Part shown: positions 1-7,819 of the stretch, piece by piece
Layout of the letters: every line of letters begins with the position of its first letter
Position numbering within the stretch: the stretch's first letter is position 1
The notes under the pieces: model-generated
Told to the model about the DNA's origin: nothing
The model's input: only the letters and a program-made list of their open reading frames with translations
Databases searched by the model: none
Assembly: GCA_904501765.1 (NCBI GenBank)
Contig: CAJGCM010000001.1
Coordinates: 1 to 64,000 of the forward strand
Reading direction: 5' to 3'
Length of the DNA: 64,000 bases
From: an uncultured Clostridia bacterium
GTDB lineage: Bacteria; Bacillota; Clostridia; Oscillospirales; CAG-272
Translations under genes and position numbers: made by a program

Positions 1-1242
1 GCTCTGAATGTCGCAATGCCACATTATGTCTCTCCCGGTAACGACTAAGTCTTTGAGAGTAAAGCACTGCTGTTCCACCACGATCTTAGCAGCAATATCG
101 TGAATCTTATAATATCGCTGAACTCTATCAAACTGACCGATTTCAGAATGAGCACCGATATCAGCGAGTTTCACACAAATAAGCTTGTCTAGCATCTCAA
201 AACCGATCTTATTCAGCCACCGTTTAACCGGTCTTTCGGCAGAATAAATATCACTATCATGATACATCACCAGGTCTACTATCTCGGCCTTAGACTTGTT
301 ATCGAACCTCAGCCGATCAACCACGTCCTTAGCGATTCTCATACTGGGCACAGAATGACCATGAAAATGACCACCCTTCTCATTCTCGGTGTAACACTCA
401 GGCTTACCAATATCGTGTAATAGCAACGCCATCTTGATAGAAATATCAGTGCCCTTGTAGTTAGCGACAGCATGTGCGATATGATCGTATATGTCGTAGA
501 TGTGATACGGATTATTCTGGTCAAACCCGATACAAGGCCTTAGTTCGGGAATGATGACTGCAATCACGTCCTTATACTCCAGTAAAATGTCCAGAACGCC
601 ATCTCCACAAAGCAACTTACACAACTCAGAACGAATCCTCTCGGCAGAGATGTTCTTAAGCAGATCCTTATGTCGATGGATCGCCTTGGCTGTTTTTTCT
701 TCGATCTTAAAACCGTACGTAGAGGCGAATCTCAGGGCTCTTAAAATTCGCAGAGCATCTTCTCTGAATCTGTCGTCGGGGTTGCCTACACAGCGGATTC
801 TTTCCCACGTAAGGTCTCGATATCCATCGAACGGATCGATGAGCCTACCTGTATTACTATAGGCCATAGCGTTGATAGTGAAGTCTCTACGCGACAGGTC
901 CTTAACTATATCGTCGGTGAACATGACGCTATCTGGTCTACGGTTATCTGAATATTCGCCGTCGATTCTGTACGTCGTAATTTCGTAGTTTTCTCCATTC
1001 AAACGTGCGGTAACAGTGCCGTGCTGTAAACCAGTCTCAAACATCTCGATTTTATAACGGCGCATTAGATCTAGTACCACATCGGGTTTCGCAGACGTAC
1101 AAATATCCCAGTCATGAGGTTTGCGACCATGTCCATAAAGAATATCTCTTACACATCCTCCAACTACATATGCTTCGTGACCATTACCTCTGAGAATAAT
1201 GAGTAAGTGGTCAACATCAACAGGAATTAAATCGTTAACCAT
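1..1242 (-). CDS. cca: tRNA nucleotidyltransferase (CCA-adding enzyme), C-terminus cut by window edge
   Basis: The open frame runs off the left edge; 414 codons are visible, close to full length for bacterial CCA enzymes. Reading from the ATG at 1242 shows the class II polymerase head: VVGGCVRD near residues 26-33, the metal-binding DWD in KPHDWDICT, RRDFTINAMA, then RFREDALRILRALRFA and an HD-type stretch LLHDIGKPE. The enzyme adds or restores the 3' CCA of tRNA. The ATG overlaps the stop of the upstream nucleotidyltransferase gene by 8 bases, so the two are probably translationally coupled. The three phage tRNAs in the window encode CCA themselves, so repair of damaged ends seems more likely than maturation; that is inference. 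Confidence 0.93.
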   Translation of the reverse strand, partial: MVNDLIPVDVDHLLIILRGNGHEAYVVGGCVRDILYGHGRKPHDWDICTSAKPDVVLDLMRRYKIEMFETGLQHGTVTARLNGENYEITTYRIDGEYSDNRRPDSVMFTDDIVKDLSRRDFTINAMAYSNTGRLIDPFDGYRDLTWERIRCVGNPDDRFREDALRILRALRFASTYGFKIEEKTAKAIHRHKDLLKNISAERIRSELCKLLCGDGVLDILLEYKDVIAVIIPELRPCIGFDQNNPYHIYDIYDHIAHAVANYKGTDISIKMALLLHDIGKPECYTENEKGGHFHGHSVPSMRIAKDVVDRLRFDNKSKAEIVDLVMYHDSDIYSAERPVKRWLNKIGFEMLDKLICVKLADIGAHSEIGQFDRVQRYYKIHDIAAKIVVEQQCFTLKDLVVTGRDIMWHCDIQS

Positions 1243-2257
1243 TCAGCGCCCTCCGATTGACACTCATCACGAACTCCTCGACCTCCTTCATATTGGGATG
1301 GGCAGGTAGAGAAGTATTTTCTTTTGCGTATTCCAGCCGCTTCTTCAGATCAGCAATGATCTCGAAGAATTCAGGCTTATATGTACTATCCTCATTCTGA
1401 TAAGCTCCGTTTCGGATACTCATCAGCAAGTCGTGATCGGCTTCGCGGTATGTAATGATTTCTTCCTTCTCCAAAATATCAATACACATCAGATACAGCC
1501 GGACCAAGTGCATGGCGTGCTTGTTGAGATGAGCATCATCTTTCTTATGGTTCCGATGGTTTAACTTCTCATAAGTACCAATCACATTATGGAGATCGTT
1601 CATCATGCTGTTGAATTGACGAGCCGGGAAATGCTCCAGATGAATGTCAGCAAAGATCTCCTGATCCCAATCTTCTCTCTGACTCACATCGGTAAACAAC
1701 TTGATGCTACCGGCTTCGAAATTCGTGTATCGGCTCTCGAAAGACTTGACCGAGTTCTCCATCGACCGACGAATATGCTCCTCTTTCTTTGCCTGACTCA
1801 GATGATCTCTAGCAAGAGCATTCTCGAGTCTGTTAAGCTGCTGATTGGCATAACCTCCGAAAGAATATAAAGCTCGCTTAGACAAGAACATCTTGCGGTT
1901 GCTGATCATTTCTCGACCGAGATCAGTCATGTAAATATAATGTTCCGGTCTACAACCAAGTATCTCAATAGTGTTGGGATTACAATTGAGGAGTAGGGAA
2001 ATGAGTTTGTTGAAGGCGTATACCGTGGTGTCGGTGGTTGTCTCTACGAACTGCTCGAAGTTTGACAGACCGACGATTTCTGAAGCGTTATTCATCGTAC
2101 AACCACGAATATCGATATCTGAAGTAGGTGTGGACGTGCCGTATGCGTGGGAGCCACCAAGAGTTAGGAACATAATCCGATCCCCCAGGTGGGGGTCAGT
2201 GCGAAGGAAATTATATGCTGGTGTTTGTGCCAGCTTCTTAATTTGTTCGATAGTCAT
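1235..2257 (-). CDS. YcgL-type predicted nucleotidyltransferase
   Basis: The protein has 340 residues from the ATG at 2257, which follows AAAGGAGCGAGGGT; an upstream in-frame start exists but lacks a ribosome site. The motif GGSHAYGTSTPTSDIDIRG near residues 33-51 is the polymerase-beta nucleotidyltransferase signature (GS plus DxD) of COG3541. A later alpha-helical region carries HLVRLYLMC. Members are often linked to RNA repair, but the substrate is unknown. Pairing with the CCA-adding gene, with an 8-base overlap, suggests a tRNA or RNA end-processing unit. An alternative is a toxin-antitoxin type nucleotidyltransferase. Confidence 0.75.
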   Translation of the reverse strand: MTIEQIKKLAQTPAYNFLRTDPHLGDRIMFLTLGGSHAYGTSTPTSDIDIRGCTMNNASEIVGLSNFEQFVETTTDTTVYAFNKLISLLLNCNPNTIEILGCRPEHYIYMTDLGREMISNRKMFLSKRALYSFGGYANQQLNRLENALARDHLSQAKKEEHIRRSMENSVKSFESRYTNFEAGSIKLFTDVSQREDWDQEIFADIHLEHFPARQFNSMMNDLHNVIGTYEKLNHRNHKKDDAHLNKHAMHLVRLYLMCIDILEKEEIITYREADHDLLMSIRNGAYQNEDSTYKPEFFEIIADLKKRLEYAKENTSLPAHPNMKEVEEFVMSVNRRALNG

Positions 2258-2270
2258 ACCCTCGCTCCTT

Positions 2271-2432
2271 TCAAATATGTACCTTGGTATCCAAAAGTAC
2301 GTTGATGTATTCATCTAGATAATCGGCAATATCGTCAACGCGATCTTCTATCGAGCATCCACCTTCGATTTCTCTCACGATGAGTCGGATACGGTCGACT
2401 TTGTCCAAAACTTCTCCAATTGTAGTCTGCAT
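2271..2432 (-). CDS. 53-residue hypothetical protein
   Basis: A short frame starts at ATG 2432 (MQTTIGEVLDKVDRIR) after GGAGGAGAGTGAGT and ends just before the ribosome site of the next gene. It is acidic and helical, with alternating hydrophobics (VLDKVDRIRLIVREI). It fills an otherwise empty gap with correct spacing on both sides, which is the main support. I do not recognise the family. Confidence 0.6.
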   Translation of the reverse strand: MQTTIGEVLDKVDRIRLIVREIEGGCSIEDRVDDIADYLDEYINVLLDTKVHI

Positions 2433-2434
2433 AC

Positions 2435-2776
2435 TCACTCTCCTCCCCACATTTCGTACTCATACTTCTCGCGAGTGGTCATCCGCTGCTTAACTTGAAA
2501 GTTAGAGTGGCTTGTACAAGTTAAACATTGTGCCGGTTTGGTCATGCGTGGACCTCTATCGAATTCGCAGAAGTCACAGGTTCGTTGTCTAATATCTCTA
2601 AGCTCAAGAGTGGGTGTGGCGTATGCTGTAACCCTGTAGTTGCGAACAACGATTCGTTCAGCTTCCTTAAAACCGAATATCTTGAGGATTGTCTTCCACT
2701 CATCTTCGGACCAGTCATCCGGGTCAAACACGAGGAAGTCGTACTTATTTGTAGGCCCGTATAGAATATGTCGCAT
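2435..2776 (-). CDS. hypothetical protein with a four-cysteine zinc-ribbon-like site
   Basis: The protein has 113 residues and its start at 2776 follows GGAGGTAACTT. The C-terminal half has CDFC and CLTC pairs about 17 residues apart, a plausible zinc knuckle, followed by a charged tail ending in EYEMWGGE. Its stop lies 2 bases before the next ATG. A KATATTT motif copy sits 25-31 bases upstream of its start. I cannot assign a function. Confidence 0.6.
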   Translation of the reverse strand: MRHILYGPTNKYDFLVFDPDDWSEDEWKTILKIFGFKEAERIVVRNYRVTAYATPTLELRDIRQRTCDFCEFDRGPRMTKPAQCLTCTSHSNFQVKQRMTTREKYEYEMWGGE

Positions 2777-2817
2777 AAGTTACCTCCTAATCTAGAATAG
2801 AAATATCAAAGTTAGGT

Positions 2818-3231
2818 TTATTCTTTGATAATCTCGTAGCCATCGAGCATGAGGTCTACCAACTTCCTGACGCGATCGTGGTCGAAGTAGTTATCATGGA
2901 TCTCAACCGATCTATCGGGCATGCTCTCGGACAAGATATTCTCCGCTAACTTCCATATAAAACACATGGCCGTAATGTGGAGAGTAAAGAAGTGACTACC
3001 GCATAGATGATAGTAAGGGTCGATAGGAACTCCGGCAAGATTATAATAATCTTCCCCATAGAAATGCCAGTGAGTACATGAATCTGCCTTACAGTACACG
3101 TTCGCGATAAAAAGGCTATCATCGTCATCTTCGTAGCACTTTCCCATAAGACAGCCGTCGTCGTTTTCTACCACAAAATTAGCAACGATTCCTCCAGACT
3201 TATGTTTGAGTAAATATCTATCACCCTTCAT
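2818..3231 (-). CDS. hypothetical protein, 137 residues
   Basis: The ATG at 3231 is chosen because TTTGGAGG lies 6 bases upstream; an in-frame ATG two codons earlier has poorer spacing. The protein is rich in Asp, His, Cys and Tyr (for example CTHWHFYGEDYY) and ends in a helical segment RVRKLVDLMLDGYEII. The start is inside the 3' end of the upstream gene, so translation is probably coupled. No known domain is recognised. Confidence 0.55.
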   Translation of the reverse strand: MKGDRYLLKHKSGGIVANFVVENDDGCLMGKCYEDDDDSLFIANVYCKADSCTHWHFYGEDYYNLAGVPIDPYYHLCGSHFFTLHITAMCFIWKLAENILSESMPDRSVEIHDNYFDHDRVRKLVDLMLDGYEIIKE

Positions 3232-3565
3232 TTTCATCCTCCAAACTACGTCTCATGATATTCACAGCCTCCTTCAGGCCCTTTGCTCGGCATAAGAACT
3301 CAAGCCGGTCTTCATAAGAGGTTCCAGCATCTTGACACTCCGCAAGGTTAACGTATTGTGTCGCGGTACGTGCAATATCAAAGCAAGCGTCACGAACGTG
3401 TTTTTCCAACTTAGAATATCTATCGCGTTCTTTCTGCAGCTGCTCAATCAATTGATCCCGCTGGTCGAGAGCCTCATAGATTTCCTGGACGCTCATTCCA
3501 TTGCGGGTCTTGTGCTCGGCGAGCGCTTGGCCATAGTCATCGTCAAACACCATCCCAATGCTCAT
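3221..3565 (-). CDS. hypothetical coiled-coil protein
   Basis: The protein has 114 residues with AAGGAGGTTTCGA before the ATG at 3565. The middle (QRDQLIEQLQKERDRYSKLEKHV) is strongly coiled-coil. It overlaps both neighbours by a few codons, as is usual in this tightly packed early operon. Function unknown. Confidence 0.55.
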   Translation of the reverse strand: MSIGMVFDDDYGQALAEHKTRNGMSVQEIYEALDQRDQLIEQLQKERDRYSKLEKHVRDACFDIARTATQYVNLAECQDAGTSYEDRLEFLCRAKGLKEAVNIMRRSLEDENEG

Positions 3566-3785
3566 TCGAAACCTCCTTAAACGGCTTATCCGATCTCATT
3601 CGAGTATCTACCATCTCATCCTCAAAATACACAGTGGGCGAGAAGAAGTATGCGGTAAGAGGTTTGACCCACCAAGGGCAGAGATAGACCATTTGTCCGA
3701 CACCATCAGCAAAGCCAACGACCTCAAAATCGATCTTATAACCCTTTCGGTAATACCACTTAGTGAATTTAGTTCTGAAATCCAT
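3543..3785 (-). CDS. hypothetical protein, 80 residues
   Basis: The start at 3785 (MDFRTKFTKWYYRKGYKI) follows AAAGGAGTTTGAGT; a longer frame upstream has no ribosome site and would overlap another small gene. The sequence is aromatic-rich, with VYLCPWWVKP. It overlaps the next gene by 23 bases. No family recognised. Confidence 0.5.
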   Translation of the reverse strand: MDFRTKFTKWYYRKGYKIDFEVVGFADGVGQMVYLCPWWVKPLTAYFFSPTVYFEDEMVDTRMRSDKPFKEVSNEHWDGV

Positions 3786-3787
3786 AC

Positions 3788-3952
3788 TCAAACTCCTTTC
3801 CCAAACAGACACTCATCTACAATGTTGTCGAAAACATCAATTGGAGCCACACCCCTATCGAAATAATCCCAGACTCGACGTTGAAGATAGTTCGAATCGA
3901 AACCGGTCTCACTAACGAGATCGTCTACGAGTTTTTCGTACAGTTGCTTCAT
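3788..3952 (-). CDS. 54-residue hypothetical protein
   Basis: A short frame from ATG 3952 (MKQLYEKLVDDLVSETGFDSNY) to a TGA two bases before the next ATG. It fills the gap between two other genes exactly, in tandem with the same operon. Helical and acidic. The ribosome site is weak, so it may depend on coupling to the upstream stop, 7 bases away. Function unknown. Confidence 0.5.
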   Translation of the reverse strand: MKQLYEKLVDDLVSETGFDSNYLQRRVWDYFDRGVAPIDVFDNIVDECLFGKGV

Positions 3953-3958
3953 GAAATA

Positions 3959-4375
3959 TCAGCCTCGCTTTCTCTCGATCGACGGACAGTCTGACACTAT
4001 AATAAATGCACCATCTTGGTCGTGGACCAACTTGGCGTTTCTCAAGATAATGTGACATGGAACCTCACGATATCCATAGCGCTTAGCCCACTTTTTGTTA
4101 ATGCGCTTCTTCTTATGCCTCCGAACCTGCTCGTACACAAACCCATCGTATTCCATCTGGAATGTCGGATCAGAATCCGGCCCTACCAGCTCGCTGAGTA
4201 AAGGTCCGTTAACCTCGCCCTCGAACTCGGCAGTATATGCCGTAGTAAAGGATATCCCCTTTAGATGTTGGTTTTCAGGATATTCGGTGACCTCCATGGT
4301 GTCTATTGTGCCTATCTTAGACTCATCTATGTAGAAAGTGCCTGAGCCAAAAGTGAGATTATTTTCAACACCCAT
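3959..4375 (-). CDS. hypothetical protein, 138 residues
   Basis: The start at 4375 follows AGGAGGGTGATTTA and overlaps the upstream TAA. The N-terminal half looks beta-rich (GSGTFYIDESKIGTIDTMEV) with TAEFEGEVNGPLLSELVG in the middle; a basic patch KKKRINKKWAKRYGYREVPC follows. The N-terminal pattern recalls phage tail-tube-like or DUF-type beta proteins, but the early location argues against a virion role. Function unknown. Confidence 0.5.
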   Translation of the reverse strand: MGVENNLTFGSGTFYIDESKIGTIDTMEVTEYPENQHLKGISFTTAYTAEFEGEVNGPLLSELVGPDSDPTFQMEYDGFVYEQVRRHKKKRINKKWAKRYGYREVPCHIILRNAKLVHDQDGAFIIVSDCPSIERKRG

Positions 4376-4686
4376 TAAATCACCCTCCTAATGCCCTTCC
4401 ACCACAGCTGCTTTGGGAGATCGCGGTTTAAAATGATGACGACCTGCTTTTCAAGATCGTCTACGATTACATGATTGAATTTGTCGGCGTTAAGGAACGG
4501 CGCCAGTTCCTCACTGAGCTCAGCCACCTGACATCCGTGCTCTTTCAGCTTCTGAGTAAGATAAGTCTTACCTGTCGGACCAGGCTTGCCGAGGATGAGG
4601 AATAAATACCCGTCCTTGATAAACTTACCGTTTGAGGTAAAATGTCGAAGAATCTCAAAGGGGGTTGCTCTTCTAAAGTTTCTCAT
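4375..4686 (-). CDS. small P-loop-like protein
   Basis: The protein has 103 residues from ATG 4686, after AAAGGAGCGTTT; the longer upstream frame is a shadow of the next gene. It contains LGKPGPTGKTYLTQKL near residues 32-47, a Walker-A-like loop with one residue more than the consensus, then VAELSEELAPFL and FNHVIVDDLEKQ, which could serve as a Walker-B-like strand. That suggests a minimal nucleotide-binding protein; no Pfam family is recognised. Confidence 0.45.
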   Translation of the reverse strand: MRNFRRATPFEILRHFTSNGKFIKDGYLFLILGKPGPTGKTYLTQKLKEHGCQVAELSEELAPFLNADKFNHVIVDDLEKQVVIILNRDLPKQLWWKGIRRVI

Positions 4687-4699
4687 AAACGCTCCTTTC

Positions 4700-5539
4700 T
4701 TAACCATTAGCCTTTCGTTTAGCGAGAATTTTACCGAACAGACCGCATTCTTCCAGAGGTACTTCCCGGATAACAGTAACTTCCTTGCATCTGACTTTAC
4801 CAGGCGCATAGTTAGGGACGACAATATCGTCCAACTTAGCCTCGACTTCGATGATCGCAATATCAGACCACCTTCCACCGTAATCGAGGACCCAATCCAG
4901 ATAAGCGACGTGGATGCCATGGCCGCAGTCTTCCTCGGGATCGTTATCAAAGGAATCAGGAATAGCTTTTTCGCCAATTACATATTCGAAAGAGCCATCT
5001 TTATCGGCGAAATATCGATCGCCAACTTTATGTACACACTTGAAGAACCGACCAGTTTTCTTGTCGTGCTTGAGACCATAGAAGTCGCAGTATTCCGTAA
5101 TGGTTTTGGGCATGTAGACGATTCTTGCGTTGCCAGAAATATTAATCCGACCGCCGTTTAGACGGTCAACAATTTGGGAATTCCCCCGTGCCACAACAGA
5201 AGAATTTTCCCATGCCTCAACAGAAGAATTTTCCCATGCCTCAACAGAAGAATTTTCCCATGCCACAACAGAAGAATTATCCCGTGCCACAACAGAAGAA
5301 TTATCCCGTGCCTCAACAGAAGAATTTTCCCATGCCTCAACAGAAGAATTATCCCGTGCCACAACAGAAGAATTTTCCCGTGCCACAACCCGATTTCGGT
5401 AGCTACGAGTCACGATAGCGGGGCTCCACCGTGTGCCAAATTCGATATAAATAACGCCATTAAAGTCCTCGGGGATCATATTCAGTTCGGCCTGGTTCTT
5501 TACAATAATCTCGGACAAAGTTTCATAATTAATAGTCAT
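4700..5539 (-). CDS. octapeptide-repeat (beta-helix-like) protein with C-terminal GIH domain
   Basis: The protein has 279 residues, with AAAGGAGACTACT before ATG 5539. About residues 50-124 consist of nine or ten tandem units of the type V-[VE]-A-[RW]-[DEG]-N-S-S, which would stack as a parallel beta-helix. The C-terminal part (GDRYFADKDGSFEY, then EEDCGHGIHVAYLDWV) resembles the end of the pentapeptide-repeat protein at 14381-15091, which has [15 protein letters not shown]. The shared C/H-x-x-G-I-H core suggests one family of C-terminal domain behind two different solenoid types. Related proteins occur in Firmicute phages, but the role is unknown. Confidence 0.65.
   Translation of the reverse strand: MTINYETLSEIIVKNQAELNMIPEDFNGVIYIEFGTRWSPAIVTRSYRNRVVARENSSVVARDNSSVEAWENSSVEARDNSSVVARDNSSVVAWENSSVEAWENSSVEAWENSSVVARGNSQIVDRLNGGRINISGNARIVYMPKTITEYCDFYGLKHDKKTGRFFKCVHKVGDRYFADKDGSFEYVIGEKAIPDSFDNDPEEDCGHGIHVAYLDWVLDYGGRWSDIAIIEVEAKLDDIVVPNYAPGKVRCKEVTVIREVPLEECGLFGKILAKRKANG
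5176..5398 (-). repeat. tandem 24-base coding repeats
   Basis: About nine near-identical 24-base units encode the octapeptides of the overlapping gene. Units differ mainly at two codon positions (GTG/GAG and CGG/TGG type changes). The near identity at DNA level suggests recent expansion by slippage or unequal exchange. Confidence 0.85.
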
Positions 5540-5601
5540 AGTAGTCTCCTTTCAAATTACGACGTGCTTTGAATATGTTTACAAATGGTTTTTGTTTTGC
5601 T

Positions 5602-5678
5602 TGGTGATCCCGCCGGGATTCGAACCCGGGACCCATAGATTAAAAGTCTATTGCTCTAGCCAGCTGAGCTACGGGATC
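5602..5678 (-). tRNA. tRNA-Lys (anticodon TTT)
   Basis: The minus strand folds as a cloverleaf: acceptor GATCCCG/CGGGATC, D-arm TAGCTCAGCTGGCTAGAGCA, anticodon loop CTTTTAA with TTT, and T-arm CCGGGTTCGAATCCCGG. Discriminator A and CCA are encoded. A terminator hairpin lies upstream at 5704-5744 with a cassette-type promoter element beyond it. tRNA-Lys is a known target of anticodon nucleases such as PrrC and the PARIS effector, so a rescue role is possible. Confidence 0.95.
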
Positions 5679-5703
5679 ATAAGTCTCTCACTTCGTTCAA
5701 GTC

Positions 5704-5744
5704 TAGAAGAAAAATAGACCACCAAGTTTCCTCAGTGGTCTATC
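5704..5744 (-). terminator. rho-independent terminator downstream of nadE
   Basis: A 9-bp stem ATAGACCAC/GTGGTCTAT with a loop, followed by TTTTTCTTC on the minus strand. It lies within a few bases of the -10 of the promoter-like element at 5748-5775, so a transcript from that element would begin with this hairpin. Confidence 0.8.
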
Positions 5745-5747
5745 CTT

Positions 5748-5775
5748 CTCATAATACAAACCGCTTTTCTCGCGA
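5748..5775 (-). promoter_or_regulatory. cassette-type promoter element (left-arm copy)
   Basis: Minus strand TCGCG, then A-rich spacer, then TATTATGAG, with TCG to TATTAT spacing near 19-20 as in the copies at 30-41 kb. It overlaps a KATATTT motif copy at 5775-5781. It stands upstream of the hairpin and tRNA-Lys. Confidence 0.5.
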
Positions 5776-5779
5776 AATA

Positions 5780-6553
5780 TCAGTTGAGGTCGTAGCGGTC
5801 CTCATGGAAACTCGGAATAGGTTCCATCTTGAATCGGTTCTTTTCGTGGAGATAGTCAATCCGGGCTTTGACCTCAGGGTCCTCGCAAACACCTGTGGAA
5901 ATATAACGGTCCAGGACCTCATAAGAGAACCCCAGGTTATCCTCGTCAGTTTTACCACACAGACCGTCACTGGGTGTCTTCTCGATGAACTCGGTAGGCA
6001 AGCCTAACTCGTAGCCGATAGCCTTTACCTCGGTTACAGTCAAGTTAGCCAGAGGAGCGAAGTCACCAACGCTGTCGCCCCATCGGGTACTATATCCGAC
6101 CCAATCCTCGGACAGGTTGCAGTTATTAGACACTCGTCCGTTAAGGCTCTGGGAAATAGCGTAGAGGGTAGCCATGCGAATTCTGGGAGGGAGATTGGTG
6201 AGGGTTTGATCGGAGGGTTTGGCGAACTTGGGGAAATCACGTTCCATTAACATGCCGTACATAATGCTACAGATGATGTTAGTAGCAGCACCGCCAATGT
6301 TAACCTCGATGCTCTTGATACCTAAATGCTTGACGATCTTGTAAGACACGTCGATGTCGTCCTGCTCGCCGTCCGGCATCAATACGCCAATGACTCGGTC
6401 CTTACCCAGTGCCTCGCAGCACAGAGCTGCTACGACGGTAGAGTCCTTGCCACCGCTGATGCCAATGATAGCGTTACAGCCGGGACCATTATTTGCGAAC
6501 CAGTTACGAATCCATTGGACAAGATCGTCCTTAACCTTCTTAGCGTTGAACAT
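5780..6553 (-). CDS. nadE: NAD+ synthetase (ammonia-dependent)
   Basis: The protein has 257 residues with AGGAGGATTAACT before ATG 6553. The PP-loop SGGKDS lies at residues 33-38, and NNCNLSEDWVGYSTRWGDSVGDFAPLANLTVTEV is the classical NadE substrate region; EKTPSDGLCGKTDEDNLGFSYEVLDRYI is also typical. It lacks an N-terminal glutaminase domain, so it would use ammonia. It amidates nicotinate adenine dinucleotide with ATP to make NAD+. It is the last gene of the NAD-related stretch that also holds nadV, prs and pncA. A terminator and tRNA-Lys follow. Confidence 0.95.
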   Translation of the reverse strand: MFNAKKVKDDLVQWIRNWFANNGPGCNAIIGISGGKDSTVVAALCCEALGKDRVIGVLMPDGEQDDIDVSYKIVKHLGIKSIEVNIGGAATNIICSIMYGMLMERDFPKFAKPSDQTLTNLPPRIRMATLYAISQSLNGRVSNNCNLSEDWVGYSTRWGDSVGDFAPLANLTVTEVKAIGYELGLPTEFIEKTPSDGLCGKTDEDNLGFSYEVLDRYISTGVCEDPEVKARIDYLHEKNRFKMEPIPSFHEDRYDLN

Positions 6554-6564
6554 AGTTAATCCTC

Positions 6565-6717
6565 CTATCTATAATTAGCACCGGCAACAAAACACATCAC
6601 CATTATTCCAAACCAAACCCATTGCTGCCAACTTGTTATGCCGAACCCTTGTGCTCGGCATAGTATTACATTCGCAACGATCATCAATAAATATACCACA
6701 TACCAGCCGCCGTTCAT
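6565..6717 (-). CDS. 50-residue membrane peptide
   Basis: The ATG at 6717 follows AAGGGAGATTCTC and overlaps the macro-domain stop (ATGA). It encodes MNGGWYVVYLLMIVANVILC, a hydrophobic segment, then a second one (WVWFGIMVMCFVAG). A different frame of 65 codons covers the same bases but lacks a ribosome site. Probably a small two-pass membrane protein; role unknown. Confidence 0.55.
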   Translation of the reverse strand: MNGGWYVVYLLMIVANVILCRAQGFGITSWQQWVWFGIMVMCFVAGANYR

Positions 6718-7193
6718 TGAGAATCTCCCTTCGTGTCATACTCATAAATATAAACCTCGTAGTCATCACCAAGGATCTCCTCGATCAGGGCAGAGATAAC
6801 CTTCCAATTACCTCCGCCCAGACCGCATCCGATGTTCTTGGGGAAACCAATGGTTTTGTCTTTGGGAAAACGGTCTCGCATAGCGGTCAAACATTTTGCA
6901 AAGGCATCGTAAGATGTAAAACGTGATCCGTCATATCCGAAATTATCTTGGGAGAACATGTTTACGATCCATTGGTCCGCGTCATTGATACGAACTCCCC
7001 AAATATTACCGAGTAGTCCATCAGTCGCACCTAAGTGTCTACTACAATAGTTGCGATAAGAGCTAAAAACCAGCGGCCATCTCTCACGAATTTGCTTGGC
7101 GATGCCAGAGCCCATGACGCCCTGGCAGTTCACCTGATGACAAATATAATCGCAGTTGCTATCCAGCAGATTACCCTTTACGTAATGGATCAT
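6714..7193 (-). CDS. macro-domain protein (ADP-ribose binding or hydrolysis)
   Basis: The protein has 159 residues with GGAGGAGAGTAT before the ATG at 7193. HQVNCQGVMGSGIAKQIRERWP near residues 19-40 and GFPKNIGCGLGGGNWKVI near 116-133 form the ADP-ribose pocket of macro domains. The length is that of a single-domain protein. Family members bind or hydrolyse ADP-ribose, ADP-ribose-1''-phosphate or ADP-ribosyl adducts. It sits between nadE and nadV, suggesting handling of products of NAD+-consuming host defences, such as TIR or ADP-ribosyltransferase systems. The exact substrate cannot be read from sequence. Confidence 0.88.
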   Translation of the reverse strand: MIHYVKGNLLDSNCDYICHQVNCQGVMGSGIAKQIRERWPLVFSSYRNYCSRHLGATDGLLGNIWGVRINDADQWIVNMFSQDNFGYDGSRFTSYDAFAKCLTAMRDRFPKDKTIGFPKNIGCGLGGGNWKVISALIEEILGDDYEVYIYEYDTKGDSQ

Positions 7194-7205
7194 ATACTCT
7201 CCTCC

Positions 7206-7604
7206 TTAAGCTCCACCATTAATAATTCCCTGCACATACTCGAAGACGTACATCTCAGGAAACGTAACACACTTGATGATGTCGAAAATCTGAGTTCCGA
7301 TTACACTTATAGTACCTACCCATAGGAAGATGGACGCGAAAATCAGGATAATACTGATAGGTTCCCATTCATTTACAAAGCTAGACGAAAAAAATCGGTA
7401 CTTCTTAGCAACAATAATGACAATTAGAGACGCCACTGCCATAATTGCCATCCATGCCACCGATGTCCAGATTTCCCAGGACACCAGTTTCGCACAGAGT
7501 GTAGTGAGGTATGGAATGACATTTGCGTTTGTCCAGTCGATCACAATACCGAATTTTTCACAAAGTTCATTTAAAGCCTGAGTAGTTTGTTCACTCATAG
7601 TCAT
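7206..7604 (-). CDS. multi-pass membrane protein, conserved in gut phages
   Basis: The ATG at 7604 follows AGGAGGATTGATATTT. The start MTMSEQTTQALNELCEKFGI leads into an amphipathic stretch and three hydrophobic segments (SVAWMAIMAVASLIVIIVA, ISIILIFASIFLWVGTISVIG and a shorter one near IWTSV). I have the impression of similar proteins in Clostridial phages, without a known role. A holin is conceivable, but a phi-LC3-type holin is present elsewhere. Confidence 0.6.
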   Translation of the reverse strand: MTMSEQTTQALNELCEKFGIVIDWTNANVIPYLTTLCAKLVSWEIWTSVAWMAIMAVASLIVIIVAKKYRFFSSSFVNEWEPISIILIFASIFLWVGTISVIGTQIFDIIKCVTFPEMYVFEYVQGIINGGA

Positions 7605-7609
7605 AAATA

Positions 7610-7819
7610 TCAATCCTCCTTAAGTTCCATGCCGTTCAGAAATAACTTGAGCTTCTCGATACAATCATCGCATAGATCTGTATAATCCGTAGAAAACCCG
7701 CCTACCGATCTGAAACACATACCACTTATCGTCTTTCGTTCAAAGTTAATATCCTTTGCGAACCGAATGTTTTCTTTATAGAACGCACCGCACCGATCGC
7801 ATTGTTTAGCATTAGCCAT
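7610..7819 (-). CDS. small zinc-ribbon protein
   Basis: The protein has 69 residues from ATG 7819 (MANAKQCDRCGAFYKENI) after GGAGGAGAATGT. CDRC near residue 7 and CDDC near residue 51 form a four-cysteine zinc-binding pair. Its start overlaps the 3' end of nadV by 8 bases. Such small ribbons are common in phage early regions; function unknown. Confidence 0.6.
   Translation of the reverse strand: MANAKQCDRCGAFYKENIRFAKDINFERKTISGMCFRSVGGFSTDYTDLCDDCIEKLKLFLNGMELKED

Noticed and set aside
5176..5398. Regular repeats that look like a CRISPR array
   Set aside because: The units are 24 bases with no spacers, stay in frame and encode octapeptides of a protein with a good start site.
6575..6772. 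65-codon minus-strand ORF upstream of nadE
   Set aside because: A different frame with ATG at 6717 has a ribosome site, coupling to the macro-domain stop and clear membrane segments.
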